Source: Notospermus geniculatus
Taxonomy: Eukaryota; Nemertea; Pilidiophora; Heteronemertea; Lineidae
Assembly (NCBI GenBank): GCA_002633025.1
Contig: NMRB01002793.1
Span: 20,890-84,889 of the forward strand
DNA: 64,000 bases
Direction: 5' to 3'
Below are positions 10,430 to 24,200 of the stretch, piece by piece (the first letter of the stretch is position 1; every line of letters starts with the position of its first letter). A model generated the notes under the pieces. It was not told the DNA's origin. It saw only the letters and a program-made list of their open reading frames with translations, and did not search any database. Made by a program: the position numbers and the translations under genes.

Positions 10430-12119
10430 CACAGCATTATTGACAGATAACAGTGTGTGCTATGACCTGCCAATTAACAACTGAAACATACATGTATACA
10501 ATCAGCTGTCAGATATCATGTGCCATATTGACTTCCCAATTTACAACTGAAACACACAACAAATGAAGTCATGCAAGTCGCTCATCTTTCAGTAATGATT
10601 GGATAAAAGAAACATCATTCTAGCTGTGAGATTCCTGTTGACTTTTATTATCCTTCTTGTGTAGTCATCAAGATTTTGGCTTGCCTCAATCATTTTAAAT
10701 AAATCTGAAAAAAACAAGATCTCTTTATCAATTTATTCCCTACCCCCCTCCCCATGAGGCGACACGCCCCCATGTGCATGATCGTTTGTCTTGACAGACA
10801 CACTCGACAACAAGAGACCATGGCTCACTCCCTCTTTCAACACAAAAGTTCTCAACTTGATCATGCCTTCCGACCCCAAACCATTCATAAAGGGGGTCAC
10901 AAGTTCATACTATAGACTGCTTGCCCATCTATCGGTAGACAGACAAGCCGTCGCCAGTATGAATACCAGCATCGTGCTTCAAGGAGACAATCTAAATTCG
11001 TTGATCGAATTCATTATTAAACATGAAGATATTTGACGATAAAAGTACGACAATGAAAATGAAGATGATCAACGAAAACATCGATCACCTGAAATAAATC
11101 AATGAAACAAATCTGTGATGTGGGGACACAGACGGTAAACGTTGTTTGCGAGGGGGAAATACAAACGTCATGACGTCACGCCCAAACGAAAGATTTAGCG
11201 CCCTTTGGCACCAACACATACGGGTACACACATTCAGGAAACCTTCCAATCGCACACAACAGAAGAGAAAGACGACATGCATGTATGGTTACCATGAGGT
11301 ACTGACTCAACACCTTTATTTACATTCAAATTTTGATACAACATATTCCACATTTGTTACTAAATTAGAGTAAGAACTTCTATATACGGTACGTACCGGT
11401 GTGTGTGACCTGATCGTTGTTACTGTTGCCTCAAAATAAGTTTGTACACATATCTACACTAACCACGGTTATACCTAACTCAGCTACACTAACCACGGTT
11501 AATACCTAACTCAACTAAACATGTGGAACAAACCACTGTCTGAACCGAGGAACACAACATGCACAGTGAATAACCTCATTAGTCTTGAGGAGCTGAAGGT
11601 CCTTAGTTAAAATTCTATACATAAAATCTTTCTGGGGTTTGACGCAAGGTGAGCTGACCCATGATTGCCTACCACACAAACTGACAAATGTGGAAGGTTG
11701 TACTGGTACAATACCTCAGTTAAGCAGACCTTCTCAAGACAATGAAGAGGTTATCACCGTGATTCTAGGCAATATATCGTGGAAACTAAGCACATCGAGT
11801 GATCTGTGGATATGACATAACCGACAGGGAATTTGCATCGTGCATCAGAATTGATGACATAGTGTTTATCATTGTTATTTTTTATCCATGTGTATCTTCG
11901 TGATGTCGATTTTCATCTAACACTGAGATGTCGACTTCCAGACAGAAGGGATGACGAGCGACTAAAATGTGTCGGGTTGATAAAACATCCTGGTGAACAG
12001 CTTCCTCCTGTTTAGATCCTGCACGAACTTGGCAACTGAAGTCTGTCTACATGTACTTGCAATCACGTCAGTGAGGGACTGCTACATCACTTTATTCTGG
12101 AAACGACTGTCGCTGGAAC
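10430..12119. other. Convergent 3' region of CutA (+) and RanBP2 (-)
   Basis: No gene is supported. It holds the CutA 3' UTR (AATAAA at 10697) and the RanBP2 3' UTR; TTTATT at about 11318, the minus-strand AATAAA, is a candidate RanBP2 polyadenylation signal. A short direct repeat (ACACTAACCACGGTTA with CTAACTCA) lies near 11455-11515. An 81-codon frame at 10791-11036 shows no splice or codon support. Confidence 0.5.
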
Positions 12120-15100
12120 TTAATCCTGGCCACCGTAGTTTGGTTCAGTTGAACTGCTTACTTCTGCAAGAGATGAGAAAAGTATAGTACAACATACAAC
12201 CACAGGTAGATTGTACCCTCATCAGAATCCAGGTATCAGACAGAAAAGGAAACTTACTGATGGGAAGCTTTGTTTTAAAAGTCATCATTTCTCACCTGAA
12301 CTCTGGGCCTGTTGGTTGTCAGCCGACTCTGAAATGAGAAGAATACCATGATAATATAGGGTAGTCATCTACATGTTTATTTGTCAACAGGAAGTAATCT
12401 TGCCTTTGTTTTACCTGGGATAGGACAGGTGTGACAGGATAGGAATTCGATTTTTGCCCCCTATTCACTGCAGTTCAGTTGTATACCGGTAATAAGTATG
12501 AAGTGTTTTAAGAGGAGACCACAACCAGACACACCACATGTAGAGTAGTTGGTTCTAACCTTGTTGAATCGTAGCCACAAGGTCCTGCACCGCTGCTGAC
12601 AGCTCTGGCGAGCAGGACTGAATCTCAATTCCACTTGACACCACATTGGTTGCACCACCTGAAACTTGTGTACAAGACGCTGATTGGTCAGTTTGAATTG
12701 AGGTGGCTGCTGATTGGTCGGTTGTGCGTAACTCCACGTCAACACGATGCAACGCACATTCGCATTCCATATCCCAGAATGCCTTGTCTAAGATACGTTG
12801 GAACGGGGACGGGGGTGTTCTATCAATGTCAGTGTCATCAGATTCCTGCGGCATGCATGAAGCTCGACTCTCAAGGTCACCCTGACCTGATGACAAACTA
12901 CAACCTTGACCTTGACCATCAGTCAAGGTCAAAGCCCAAGGTTTGGATGCAGGTTTGTCTGATTTCACCAAAACGTCACCCGCAGATGATTTTGTCAACA
13001 TTTCAGGGTGAAAGATCCCGACCACTTCCAAAAGTTTTTGTGGATCTCGCACAAGCATGTCTAAATATCCAGCTGTATCAAAGTCCACGCCAGGGAGTTG
13101 AGTAGGAAGTAGCGCGGGCAGGTTAGTCGGGGCATCAAAGCCATAACCGGAGGTTGACTGGGCCGAGTTCATGACCACTGAGACAAAGAGCATGATTTTA
13201 AGGACAGGCATAAACATCCGGGCTGCAACGGAAGGAGGAAAGATGAGAACCGGTTCTAAAGACCCGGTTCCACTATAGCAGTTTCTGCCACGGTTTGTGG
13301 AAAGCAGTGTGGTTTTCAAAGGTTTTGTATAATCCTTCGACGGTTTAAAAATACTTGGCGTGTTAATTATCTGCTTGCTGCAAACCGCTGCAGAATCTGA
13401 TGTTGTGGAAACGGGCCTTTAGGATTCACAACCAAAACTGACAAGATCAGATCCCAACTTTTCAGGTCGAGAGAGAATTAGCATATTAACTGTATAGATC
13501 ACAGATGACGAGCAGGATTCATGTACCAATAGTGTTTTTCTTGTCAAACTCAAACGTTGAACTAAACAAAGTCACATAGTGAACAACTGGTACTCTGAGA
13601 GTCCACTGGGACAGAGGATCTCAGTGTCTGTTTAGTTGGTTCGTTGGCATTTTGTTGTCAACAATTGATACCATCTTCAGTCACATTCTCAACATTTTCT
13701 TTTACAGTCAACCATGACAACATCAAGAAGCCAAGCTTTACTCAATGCTAGGATACTTTACATTAAACGAGAGGTAAAACCAAAGAGACATCAACTAATT
13801 TTGAGTGAGGGAAGAATTAAGTGCATGCCATGTTTTCGGTGTGAAACATAACACAATAAGGTTTTGTTGTGTATTGAAATCATTTGATGTGGCATATGTG
13901 TTCAGTTAAATAAAGGGCAAGTTAAGAACTCAAAAGTACAAGCACATGTATTCTAGGTGATCATGAAGATACAAATCCAGACGAAATCCTGCCAAGTGCT
14001 GCCAGCAGAGACTTGTGCCGAGGACCCAAATTAACGACATCAAACATCACCCAATCTATCACACCATCCAGAATGAGCAGCCAGGCCCAGTCGTCATAGA
14101 CCAACAAGACACCAGCTTAAGATCAAGAGGTGAATTTTGAGTGGAAGATACAACGGCCGCAGGGGAAATTCTCCGTCGCCTTTTTGCTCAATCAGTTTGT
14201 GCTATGAAAGCAGACCTAAATCAGTAAACACTGATGTAGGACAAACTCACTTCTGATCTTGATAAGATCACATAGGATAGGAAAGAAAAGAGCATCATGG
14301 ATAAGACACAGATAAAGCACAGTAGGTAGGAGGTTCTCAACTCTAGTCACAAGTCACAACTTCGAGAAAACATACATGCAGAACCAAAGCACACCTCCTG
14401 AAAGTCTGCAACAGATAGTTCAACAAGATGCGATAATCAGAGAACTCATGTTGAATTGAGAAGAGAGAGGACACATCTTAGCCAAGCAAAACAAAGATTA
14501 TGACCAGACCATATCAAAACCACTGGAACATGTAACGGACAAGTCGCGTGCCAGCATGCTACAACAACTATGTGTTGTGAAAAATACCCCTGTACATCAC
14601 CTGGTTAGTTCCAAGTCAGAATTTGTTTATAATTAAATGGGAAGTGGTCAGGAATCATTGGGTACACACGGTGAGGACCTACTGTTACGTCTCACTAGGC
14701 ACTTTCATAGCTTCAAATTCAGAGATGCTGCTCCCAGTGAGCCATGCAAGTTCACATCAAATGTGAAAAGTGATTTCTCATAGCTTTCATCGGTTCTGTC
14801 ATCATTACTACATGTATTTGTAATACAAGTGAAGGACAGGTAAAGGTGGGACGGGAACACATATTATGTGCACTGGTCAGCATTCAGAGGGAGAATAATG
14901 TACTCTTGAAACCACCAACGGATAAAGCATTGGAGTTTGAACTCTGAGCAATGTCAGAAGACGATGGCTGAAGGTAAGCTACCAAAGTACATCCTTCTCC
15001 CCACGAATACCTCACAACCATATCATGTTTATTTCATAATCAGTATCTACCTGCCAACGGTGCTCCCCCACCACCAGCTGCTGCCTCCGGTTGTTGTTGT

Positions 15101-15216
15101 TGCACATCGTCTTGTACGTCCTGACCTTGACCTATGACCTCTGGGACATCGATTTCGTTTGGAATGGTCAGTGGTTCGTGTTCCGAGATGTCAGCAGCTT
15201 TGGCGAATTCAACACC
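12120..15216 (-). CDS. RANBP2: RanBP2 C-terminal tail exons
   Basis: Exons 15051-15216, 12560-13222, 12296-12328 and 12120-12163 join in phase (0/1, 1/1, 1/1, 1/stop) and end at TAA 12120-12122. They encode a Gln/Gly-rich linker, then about 220 residues with a short hydrophobic stretch near its start ([16 protein letters not shown]), then Ser/Thr-rich sequence. No cyclophilin domain and no other family were recognised. Confidence 0.7.
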
Positions 15217-18200
15217 CTGCAATGAGGAACATCAAAATTTGGTCAATATACTGGTACAACGTAACGATAGGGGAGAACTACTCAGTTTGTAGACCTACCT
15301 GTGAGAAGATCTGCTGGAATTCTCGAACAGCAGGGAGAGAACTGAATTGTGCTTTGAACTGGCGTCTACAGGAATAAGCCTCCTCTGTACTGTAGTCCAT
15401 GGCCGTCCATTCACAACTTCTCGTTGTGTCGTCTCTGAAGAAAACAGATGAAAGAAGTTATTATCAAGTGTCCGTGACCTACGACGCCCCATGAAAGTGT
15501 CGAAGTCCCTCAAAACAGCTTAAAGATGATGACAAACGGATCTGAAATTCACAACTTACGGTATTAACTTTGTCTCTTTAGCAATGTGATGATTACATAA
15601 ACTTGTGCCGTCGGCCGAGTCCATTTCAATCCTGGCTCCGTACACCTCTTCATCATAGAACACGACCAGGTCACCGAGGCCGATTTTCTGAAGAAAGAGT
15701 AGGTTACAAGGTCAGAAGGACAGCGATGCTAAAATGTGACCCACTCCAGCAAAATCTGCAGGAACGTACATTTCAGCTCTTGTTTTGTAAGGCCGTTAAC
15801 CCTTTCCTCGCTTGCGACAGGCACCTATTTTTGCTGGAGTGGGTCACAAATGCACTACTCTGGTACATTGCCTTCCACTCGGTGTTTGACTTGCATGGCC
15901 AGAATCATAACCAAAGTTGCATTCTGTCCACTCTTTATCATTTTTCTGTCACCCTTACCTTCCACTTATTCCCTTCCTTACAAAACAACGTCGCCTTCTT
16001 CTCAAACAGTATCTCCTCCTCATTATCATCTTCATCATCATCGTCATCAACATCTTCATAATCATCATCATCGTCTTCATATTCCTCGTCGTTCTCTGCC
16101 TGCACGTCCTCACCCTTCTCCTCTCCCACTTCCTCCACGGACGTTGGGATGTTCTCCCGTTCATCTGAAGAAGAAATCATCAAAATGACTGGCCCATGTC
16201 CTCAATTCACAGAGCTAGTATCACCTCCCATCACCAGGGGGTGGTGACAACACGTACTGTTACCTTGTCAATGAACACAAGACGGGGTTCTTTCTTACAG
16301 TTGCTGCATTGACACAAGAAACGCATGTCTAACATGTTATTCTTACTTCATAACACTGTAAAATAAAATGATTTGTGAACTGCCCAACATCTGTTAGCTG
16401 CCTGGTAACCATGCCATGACCTCCCAAGCAACTGTGAGCTGCCCAGCAACCAAGGTGTGCCCAGCAACCATGCCATGACCTGCCAAGTACTGTGAGCTGC
16501 CCAGCTACCATAAAACCATACCATGCCCAACCCAGCAGCCATAGCCATGTCCTGCCCAGCAACTTGAGCTGCCCAGCAGCCATGACCTGCCAGGCAAGCG
16601 TAAGCTGCCCAGTAACCATGCCATGATCTGCCAGCAGCCATGCCATGACCTGCCCAGTAACCATGCCATGACCTGCCAGCAGCCACATTGCACCCGGCAA
16701 CCTTGAGTCGCCCAGCAGCCATTACTCGCCACGCCAACACAAGCTGCCTAGCAACCATGCCATGACCTGCCCAGGAACTGTGAGCAGGCCAACCACATCG
16801 TAACTCCACTGAAGGCAGAATGATCGAAGCCACTCCAACAAGCCATCTTAATACAACAGCAAGCTACAAATTGTGAAGCATCTTGCATTGATATTAAAAC
16901 CACAGAATTACTGCTAAAATTAATAGCATTTGGTAAGCAGATGAATCTCACAAAGCACTCGCATTTTAAAATTCTCGTAACCACAGGATGAAGGGTGTGA
17001 ACACATAAGGATCAAATCTACCAAGGACTTTTCACATTTTTCTGGGAAGGAAGTAGGCTACGATGAGGGTGAAGAGTTACCATACATGTATGGTATTGTT
17101 ACTAGTAATCTTGATTCCCGCAACCAAACTGCCACCTCTCATCCAAATATGTGACCCTCTCCAGCAAAAGCAGGCGCTTGTCACAAGTGATCATCATTGG
17201 TCATCAGTTTACTCAACTATTATCACTGCTGTCCACAACTGTTGTCAACCTGCAGTGACGTACATTTCAGCTCTTGTATTGTCAATTGTAAGGCCGTTAC
17301 ACTTTCCTCGATTGCGACAAGCCCCTACTTTTGCCGGAGTGGTCACATATAACAATGGAAAACTGTACCGAATCGAAGTTTCCACTGGATGTACTGACAG
17401 ACTAGGGTATATTACAGGAGAGATGAACCCGTCCGACCCATCCAACCACAGGGAGTGAGATACATAAAGGTCCCAGCGGAATGACCAATGGAAAGAGTGA
17501 AAAAACATCAATGAAAAAAAATGCCCTGCTAATCTTTTGCAAGCGAAAGAAAGAGTCAAAGTGCCCTACCGTCGAGTACTGGGGGCATATGTGTGGCTTG
17601 GTCGGTCAATAACTTAGCGAGTAAAGTCGACCGGGCGGCTAGAAGAGAAGTGAAAATAATTGGAGGATGGAGGGCTGGTTTGATGTCGGAAGACGCCAAG
17701 ACCTTCACTCGTGTTTCCAGATTTAGAGTAGGAAAACCTGCCCTCTTTATTCCATTCCTCTTACCCGAGTTGACACCTGCTTCGATTTTCTCAATTCACC
17801 TGATAGGGACCAAATGTTACAATGCTTAGTGGATAAATGTACCTTATTTCCCAGGTACACTGACTAGAAGTATGACAGCTTTAGACACTCTGGCACCAGC
17901 TGTGAGCCGTCGTGTCCAAAACTGCCACCCAAGGAATTGACGTCTGAACTTACGAACCTGTTTTGGGGTCCTCTTTCACTGTTTCATCAGATGACACTGG
18001 TACATTCCCAAATAACTTCTTTGATACGCCAGCGAAACCGAATTGCCGAGTCTCACCTAAAAAGAATAGTAATTCTCAGTAAGTCTGCTTTCACACTCCA
18101 TGGCAGTGCTCAGAGAGGCAGGTTGACACAACAGATCAGATCAAAATCCAATTTAACAACTTGAAAATATCACCAGGTAACAAGTTCTACATGGAACGAC

Positions 18201-21200
18201 ACCAAGAAATTGTGGGGTTCAAAACATCTGTGTTTTCTGAAATGGTATGTGTTGTTGATTGTTCACTCTGGCAGCAAAACAGATGGAATTGACTTGGTGT
18301 ACCCACCTTGTTTCCCAAACGCAAACCCTGGCGACTTGTTGGCTATGTCCGCAAATGACAATCCTTGATTCGGTCCTCCAAAACCAGAACTGCTAGCTTC
18401 AGATGGATCTGTCGACTTCCTGGCCACATCAGCAAATGACAAGCTCTGATTCCCAGCTCCAAAACCCGAACTGGTGGGCTCGGATGACCCTGACGACTTC
18501 CTGGCCATATCAGCGAATGACATGCCCTGATTCCCAGCTCCAAAACCCAAACTGGTGGGCTCGGATGACCCTGACAATTTGCTGGCCATATCAGCGAATG
18601 ACATGCCCCGATTCCCAGCTCCAAAACCCAAACTGGTGGGCTCGGATGACCCTGTCGGCTTGCTGGCCATATCAGCAAATGATGGACTAGCAGTTTTGGT
18701 CTCTTCACTCTCCTCAGTTGCTGAAACAAAGAACACATGTAACTTCTTACTTGGCACAAGAACTTTAAGGAAGAGGGAGTCTGTGGACCTCCATTTGGCC
18801 CTTTCCTTCTCCAACATTTTTATCAAACTACTTAAGTTGGACAGCACATCGAACTGGAAACACGTGAGGCTGGAAGACAGATCCTTACGAGGGTCACAAC
18901 CCGCGTGTAGAGCCGCAACAACCAAGCAACGGTATTCAAACCGAGTACTCACCTGCTGGTTCAGAGCTCACAGCATCCTTGAGATTTTGCTGGCATTCAT
19001 CGAATACTTCTTTGAACTGCTTAGCTAAGTTGGAATTCTGTGGAAACAAAGGAAGGAAGCCATTCAGTTTTGACAAGTAACAAGATTGCAGTATCTAATG
19101 ACAAGAAAGCTCACGTTAGATGAGACACTCTCGACATGCGAACACTTCATCAAAGAGATGGCAAACTGACGAACTGCAACTGAGCCTCAACTGAAGGGGG
19201 TCACTGAGACTGTGCCTCAGCCTCACCTGAGGGGGGTCAGAAATCACACACATTGGAACTCAACCAAACGTTTCACCCACCTTGAATTTGACAGCTAACT
19301 GCTCGTTTGATGCCTGGTTGGTGGCGTAATCGACGGCAAACCAGCACCAGGCTGTCTCTGATGTCTTCATCTTGGTCAGCTCCATGGTAGGTGTGATCAA
19401 ATGATTACAGGCCAGTTTATAGACCTGTTCACGTCTCATTAAGAACCGGTATTGGACTGAAAACACAACAGTCCTTATGAATAACTGGCAAAGAGCCTGG
19501 AATAAATCCTCGGAACCAAACAAGCACCTCTGATAGACACAGAAACTTGTCTCGGTTGGTGGTACTAGGCCCTAAAGGCTTGTCATTTACATGAATCTAC
19601 ACGACGACTCACCTTGTGTTTTGTGTTTCAATATCGTCATCTCACCAACACCCCTCTCCTTCCATTGTCTTGCATCCGTATCGTACCGGTAGAGTTTGGC
19701 TCGGTGGGAGAACACGGGCTCCTCATCTTCTGTACCTGGTAGGGTAAAAAGTAATGGGATGAAAGAATGGCTGCTTTATAAAGGTGTCTCGATGTTCTTC
19801 ACACGACTACCCTATTGATCACATTACCACCCCACCAACCACTCCACCGACTACATTACTCCACTGACTACATGACTACTCCACCGACTACATGACTACT
19901 TCATCGACTTCATGACTACTCCACCAACTGCATGACTACTCCACCGACTACATGACTACTCCGACTACATGACTACTCCAACTACATGACCACTCCACCG
20001 ACTACACGACTGCTCCACCGACTACCTGACCACTCCACCGACTAAATGACTACTCCACCGACTAAATGACTACTCCACCGACTACAGGACTACTCCACTG
20101 ACTACTCCATCGACAACATGACTACTCCGACTACATGACTACTCCATCGATGACATTTTTGCCCATCAATCACATAACAAGCCCAACAGAAATAAGACCA
20201 TTAACAGAATGATTAGGGTACATCAGGATGGGCAACCAAATTACGAACTTAGGGAACTAAAATGACTTCACCTGTTTTCACTTCCACTAGTTCAGGAAGT
20301 GGTATAATAGCATCATAGTGGACATCATCTCCCTGGACTACTTCTCCATCATTACCATCAGTGTCACCTGACTTTGGTGTTTTTGAGAATAACGTGGTGC
20401 CCGCTCCGGCCCAACCAAATGTCTTGCTATCTTGACTTCCAAAGCCAAAATCAGACGTCTTGTTGGCGACATCGGCGAAGGACATTCCCTGACCTGACAT
20501 GGCAAAACCAGGCATGGGCGATTCTGTGCTGGACGTGGTGGTCTTCAGCGTCGAGTCCGAGACTTGAGACGTGGACGTCTTTTTGCTTTCTGTCTTGGCT
20601 TTCGTCTTAGATTTAGAATCTGGAAAGATACGAGTGGTCACTTCATCACAGGTGGCGCTAGCGACTGACAGCCTACGGATTTTGAATCAAATGTTGATGT
20701 TTAGTATATTTTACATGCAATACATGACAGTTAGATTTGCAGGCCAACCAATTGATGTAATGATGAGCACATTAAAATGCCTACATTTATGAGGAGACGG
20801 CCTCTACAGCCCTTTAACATGAAGTAATCTACACCTCGTTCCTTTATGCGTCGCTTTCCTTACCTTCTTTATACATAAGATCACAGTTTTCGACACACCC
20901 TCGGCACCCTGGACAATCTGGTTTGTTCTCATACAGGTAGAAACATCGCGGCAGTTGATATTTCTCTGCTTTTGCAACTTGTTCAGGCGTTGGCTCCTCC
21001 ACGTAAGTGACTTCAATGTCGCCATCATCTAGGACAGAAAAAAGAACAGTCATGCCATTTTTTTTTCATTCTCACATGACATTCTGTTAACACATGGTAA
21101 CATTTACTGCATGCCAAGGGTAAGCTGCCGATAAAAATAGTACACAAGCTGTCCAAAAGGTGACACTGACTGTCAACTAGGATATATGCAACATACAAGA

Positions 21201-24200
21201 GCATGTGCTTCAATGCTGCAAGACTAAATGTGACATCAAGATGACGTGGGATGCTGCCGAAGCCGAAGGTCAGAATGATGACCTACCATATTAGAATACA
21301 GCATTTACAATGTGCAAGATGCTTGCATATATGTTCTTCGCTGATGCCACAACGGTCAGGTGACAGCAAAGAATCGGCCATGTTGTCCGTCAAATGGCCG
21401 GCGATGAGGCCAAAACTATCACGTCATGACATTTCAACGTCACGATCTGTGTGTTGACGCTGTGTTCATGCCGTGATGTTGCTTGACATTTCAACGACCA
21501 ATATGGCGGCATCGTGTCGTCATGGAAATGTGATGTCACGTGAAGAAGCTCTACATGTACTTACATCCAGCATCATCACCATGGCATGATACCCGTTCTG
21601 TTGATCTGTGTGATGGACTGGTCCCAGTTTCAGTCGTGATAAATCTACCTCCGAATGAAAAGTTTGATTTTGGCGTTTGTTCTGGCGACGTGAAGCTAAA
21701 TCCGGCTGGCATTTTTGTATCCTTGATTGAATTATCGTCAACTTTGAATGAAAAGTTACTGGCAGCAGACGTGTTTGAAGCAGCAGACGTGTTTCCTGCA
21801 GCAGCAGACGTATCAGCCGCAGCAGCAGACGTATCAGCCGCAGCAGCAGACTTATCAGCTGCTGCTTCGTCAGCACCCTGAGCACCGGATTTTTGAGGAG
21901 ATTTAAATCCTTTCATTTTCTCGTTCGATTCATTGAATACTCGCGCAAAGTCATCGGCAGTTTCTTTTGTTTTGAAACGGACACAGAACTGTTCGGCCTT
22001 TGCATCTCCCTCTGTGAAGTCCATTGCAAACCACAGATGAGCTTTTCCACCGGCTTTTTCCATTGGTGTTAGTTTGAGATCACCGGTTATGTTGTGATTA
22101 CAGCACAGTTTTAAAACCTGTTCTCGCCGCATTATGACACGTATTCTACCGCTTTGTTTGTGTTTGAGAATGGAGATGTTACCAAGGCCTCGTTCCTTCC
22201 ACTCTCCGTCCTTCCACCGATACAACTTTGCACGGTGTGTGAACAGCGTTTCCTCGTCCTCCTGACCTGTTTTAACCTCGACCTTCTCCGGTAACGGAAT
22301 AATCGGTTCAAACTGTATATGAGAATCATCTTCATCTGTGTGGTAGTGATCATCTGGAGACTTGGGTGATTTGATATATGACATACTTGTACTAGAGGCC
22401 GTCGGCGTCACCCCAGTAAACACAAAAGTCTTAGTTGTGCCGAACTTGAATTCAGGTGTTGTTGGTTCAGGTTGAGCAGACTTAGGGGTTGATATTGAGT
22501 CCGATGTGCTACCAAACTTGAAACCTTTGGCAGTTGCTGAGAAATTAAACCCAGTATTTGGACTCGTTCCTGATTTTGGCGTACTCGTTTGTCCAAATTT
22601 GAATCCTGCACTGCCACTTTCTTCCTTTTCTTTTGACTTTGGAGTTGAACCAAACGCAAAAACAGGGGATTCTGACTTCAAGGAGAAACCACTGGCACCG
22701 GCGCTCATCCATGTTGGAGTTGAGGAGACTGACTCAGTGCCTGGTTTTGGGGCAGTACAGGCGGCACATTTCATCAAACTGGCAGCGTTCCTGATCATGC
22801 AAACCTTACACTCCCATTCCCCCTCTTTCATTCGGAATTTTTCCAAAGGATCTTTGCTCTCTGCAGCAGCTGATGTCAATGACACAGTGGATTCTTTTGG
22901 TGAAGTTTTAGACCCCAACGTGAACCCTGCAGGCTTTGTAGTACCGTCTTCCTTCTCTTTTGATTTTGGAGCTGAACCAAATGTAAGTCCTGGAGAATCT
23001 GTCTTCATAGAGAACCCACTGGCACCAGCGCCACTCATCCACGCTGGAGTTGTCGACACTGGTTCAGTCCCTGGTTTCGGGGCGGTACAGGCTGCACATT
23101 TGGTCAAACTGGCAGCGTTCCTGACCATGCATACCTTACACTCCCATTCCCCCTCTTTCATTCGGAATTTTTCCAAAGGATCTTTGCCCTCCGCAGCAGC
23201 TGATGTTGACGACACAGCAGATTCTTTTGGTGAAGTTTTAGAACCCAACGTGAATGCTGGCTGAGCAGCTGCAGCTTGTTCTGTAGTAGAGGGGGTCTTG
23301 GAACCAAATGTGAATCCAGTAGACTGGGGAGACGGAGCAGTGGCCGGCTTGGACCCAAAACTGAATCCGCTAAGCTGAGTTGAAGTAGCTGTGTTTGATT
23401 TGGAACCAAAAACGAATCCACCAGGTTGCGTTGCTGCCGTTGTTTCAGGTTTTGTGGTGGTGTCTGGTTTGGCCCCGAAAGAAAATCCACCCCCTGATTT
23501 TCCACTTTCCGTAGCAGGAGAAGTTTTTGTCCCGAAGGCAAAGCCTCCAGTTCCACCGAATGAGAATCCACTGGCACCTTTAGGATCAGATGAACTGCTG
23601 ACTGAGTGAGGAGACTCCTTCACCTCTGTCGGCTTATCTGCAGTTGGTTGAGTTTGACTACCGAACATAAACCCAGGAGATGAAGTCCCACCAAACTTAA
23701 AACCACCAGTATCACCAGCATTGAACATAGTCACTTTCGGCTCGACTTTTGTTCCAGGTTTTGGTGTTTCACACGCAGCACATTTTGTTTTCTCGGGCAG
23801 GTTGGATACAAGACAGACCTCGCATGTCCAGCTTCCCTCTGGCGGTCGAAGCTTAGCTAATGCATCTGTTGCCGGTTTCGCCTTGTCTTTGACGCTCAAA
23901 TCCTGCGGCTCTTCTTCAGACTTCGACAGCGCAGCCATTTCCTTTAGACATCTTTCAAACACGTCCTTGAACTGGACGGCCAAATCCTGTGTTTTGAATC
24001 TCGCCGCAAACCTTTCCACCTGGTGTTCCTCCTCAGAGAAATCATTCGCAGACCAGCACCATGCGTTATTCGACGAGTTCATTTTGACCAATTTCATATC
24101 GGGTGAGAGGGAATGATTAGCACAGACCTTCAACACCTGTTCCCGTCGCATCAAAATACGACTCTTGCCCGTCTTCGTGTTTCGTAAAATCTTCATCTCA

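Noticed and set aside
10791-11036. 81-codon plus-strand frame
   Set aside because: No recognised motif, no splice signals, and it lies in the convergent 3' region of two genes.
15938-16183. Asp/Glu-rich frame as a stand-alone acidic protein
   Set aside because: It is the acidic lead of the RanBP2 exon 15959-16164, with good splice sites and phase.
16230-16300. Minus-strand segment [13 protein letters not shown] with an acceptor and donor
   Set aside because: Its end phase (0) does not match the next exon (phase 1), and no domain supports it.
16348-16833. 161-codon open frame on the minus strand
   Set aside because: It is a minisatellite read through ([12 protein letters not shown]-like repeats), lies in a RanBP2 intron and has no splice support.
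22506-23264. 252-codon plus-strand frame
   Set aside because: It is the antisense of the RanBP2 giant exon, whose zinc fingers and FG motifs are clear on the minus strand.
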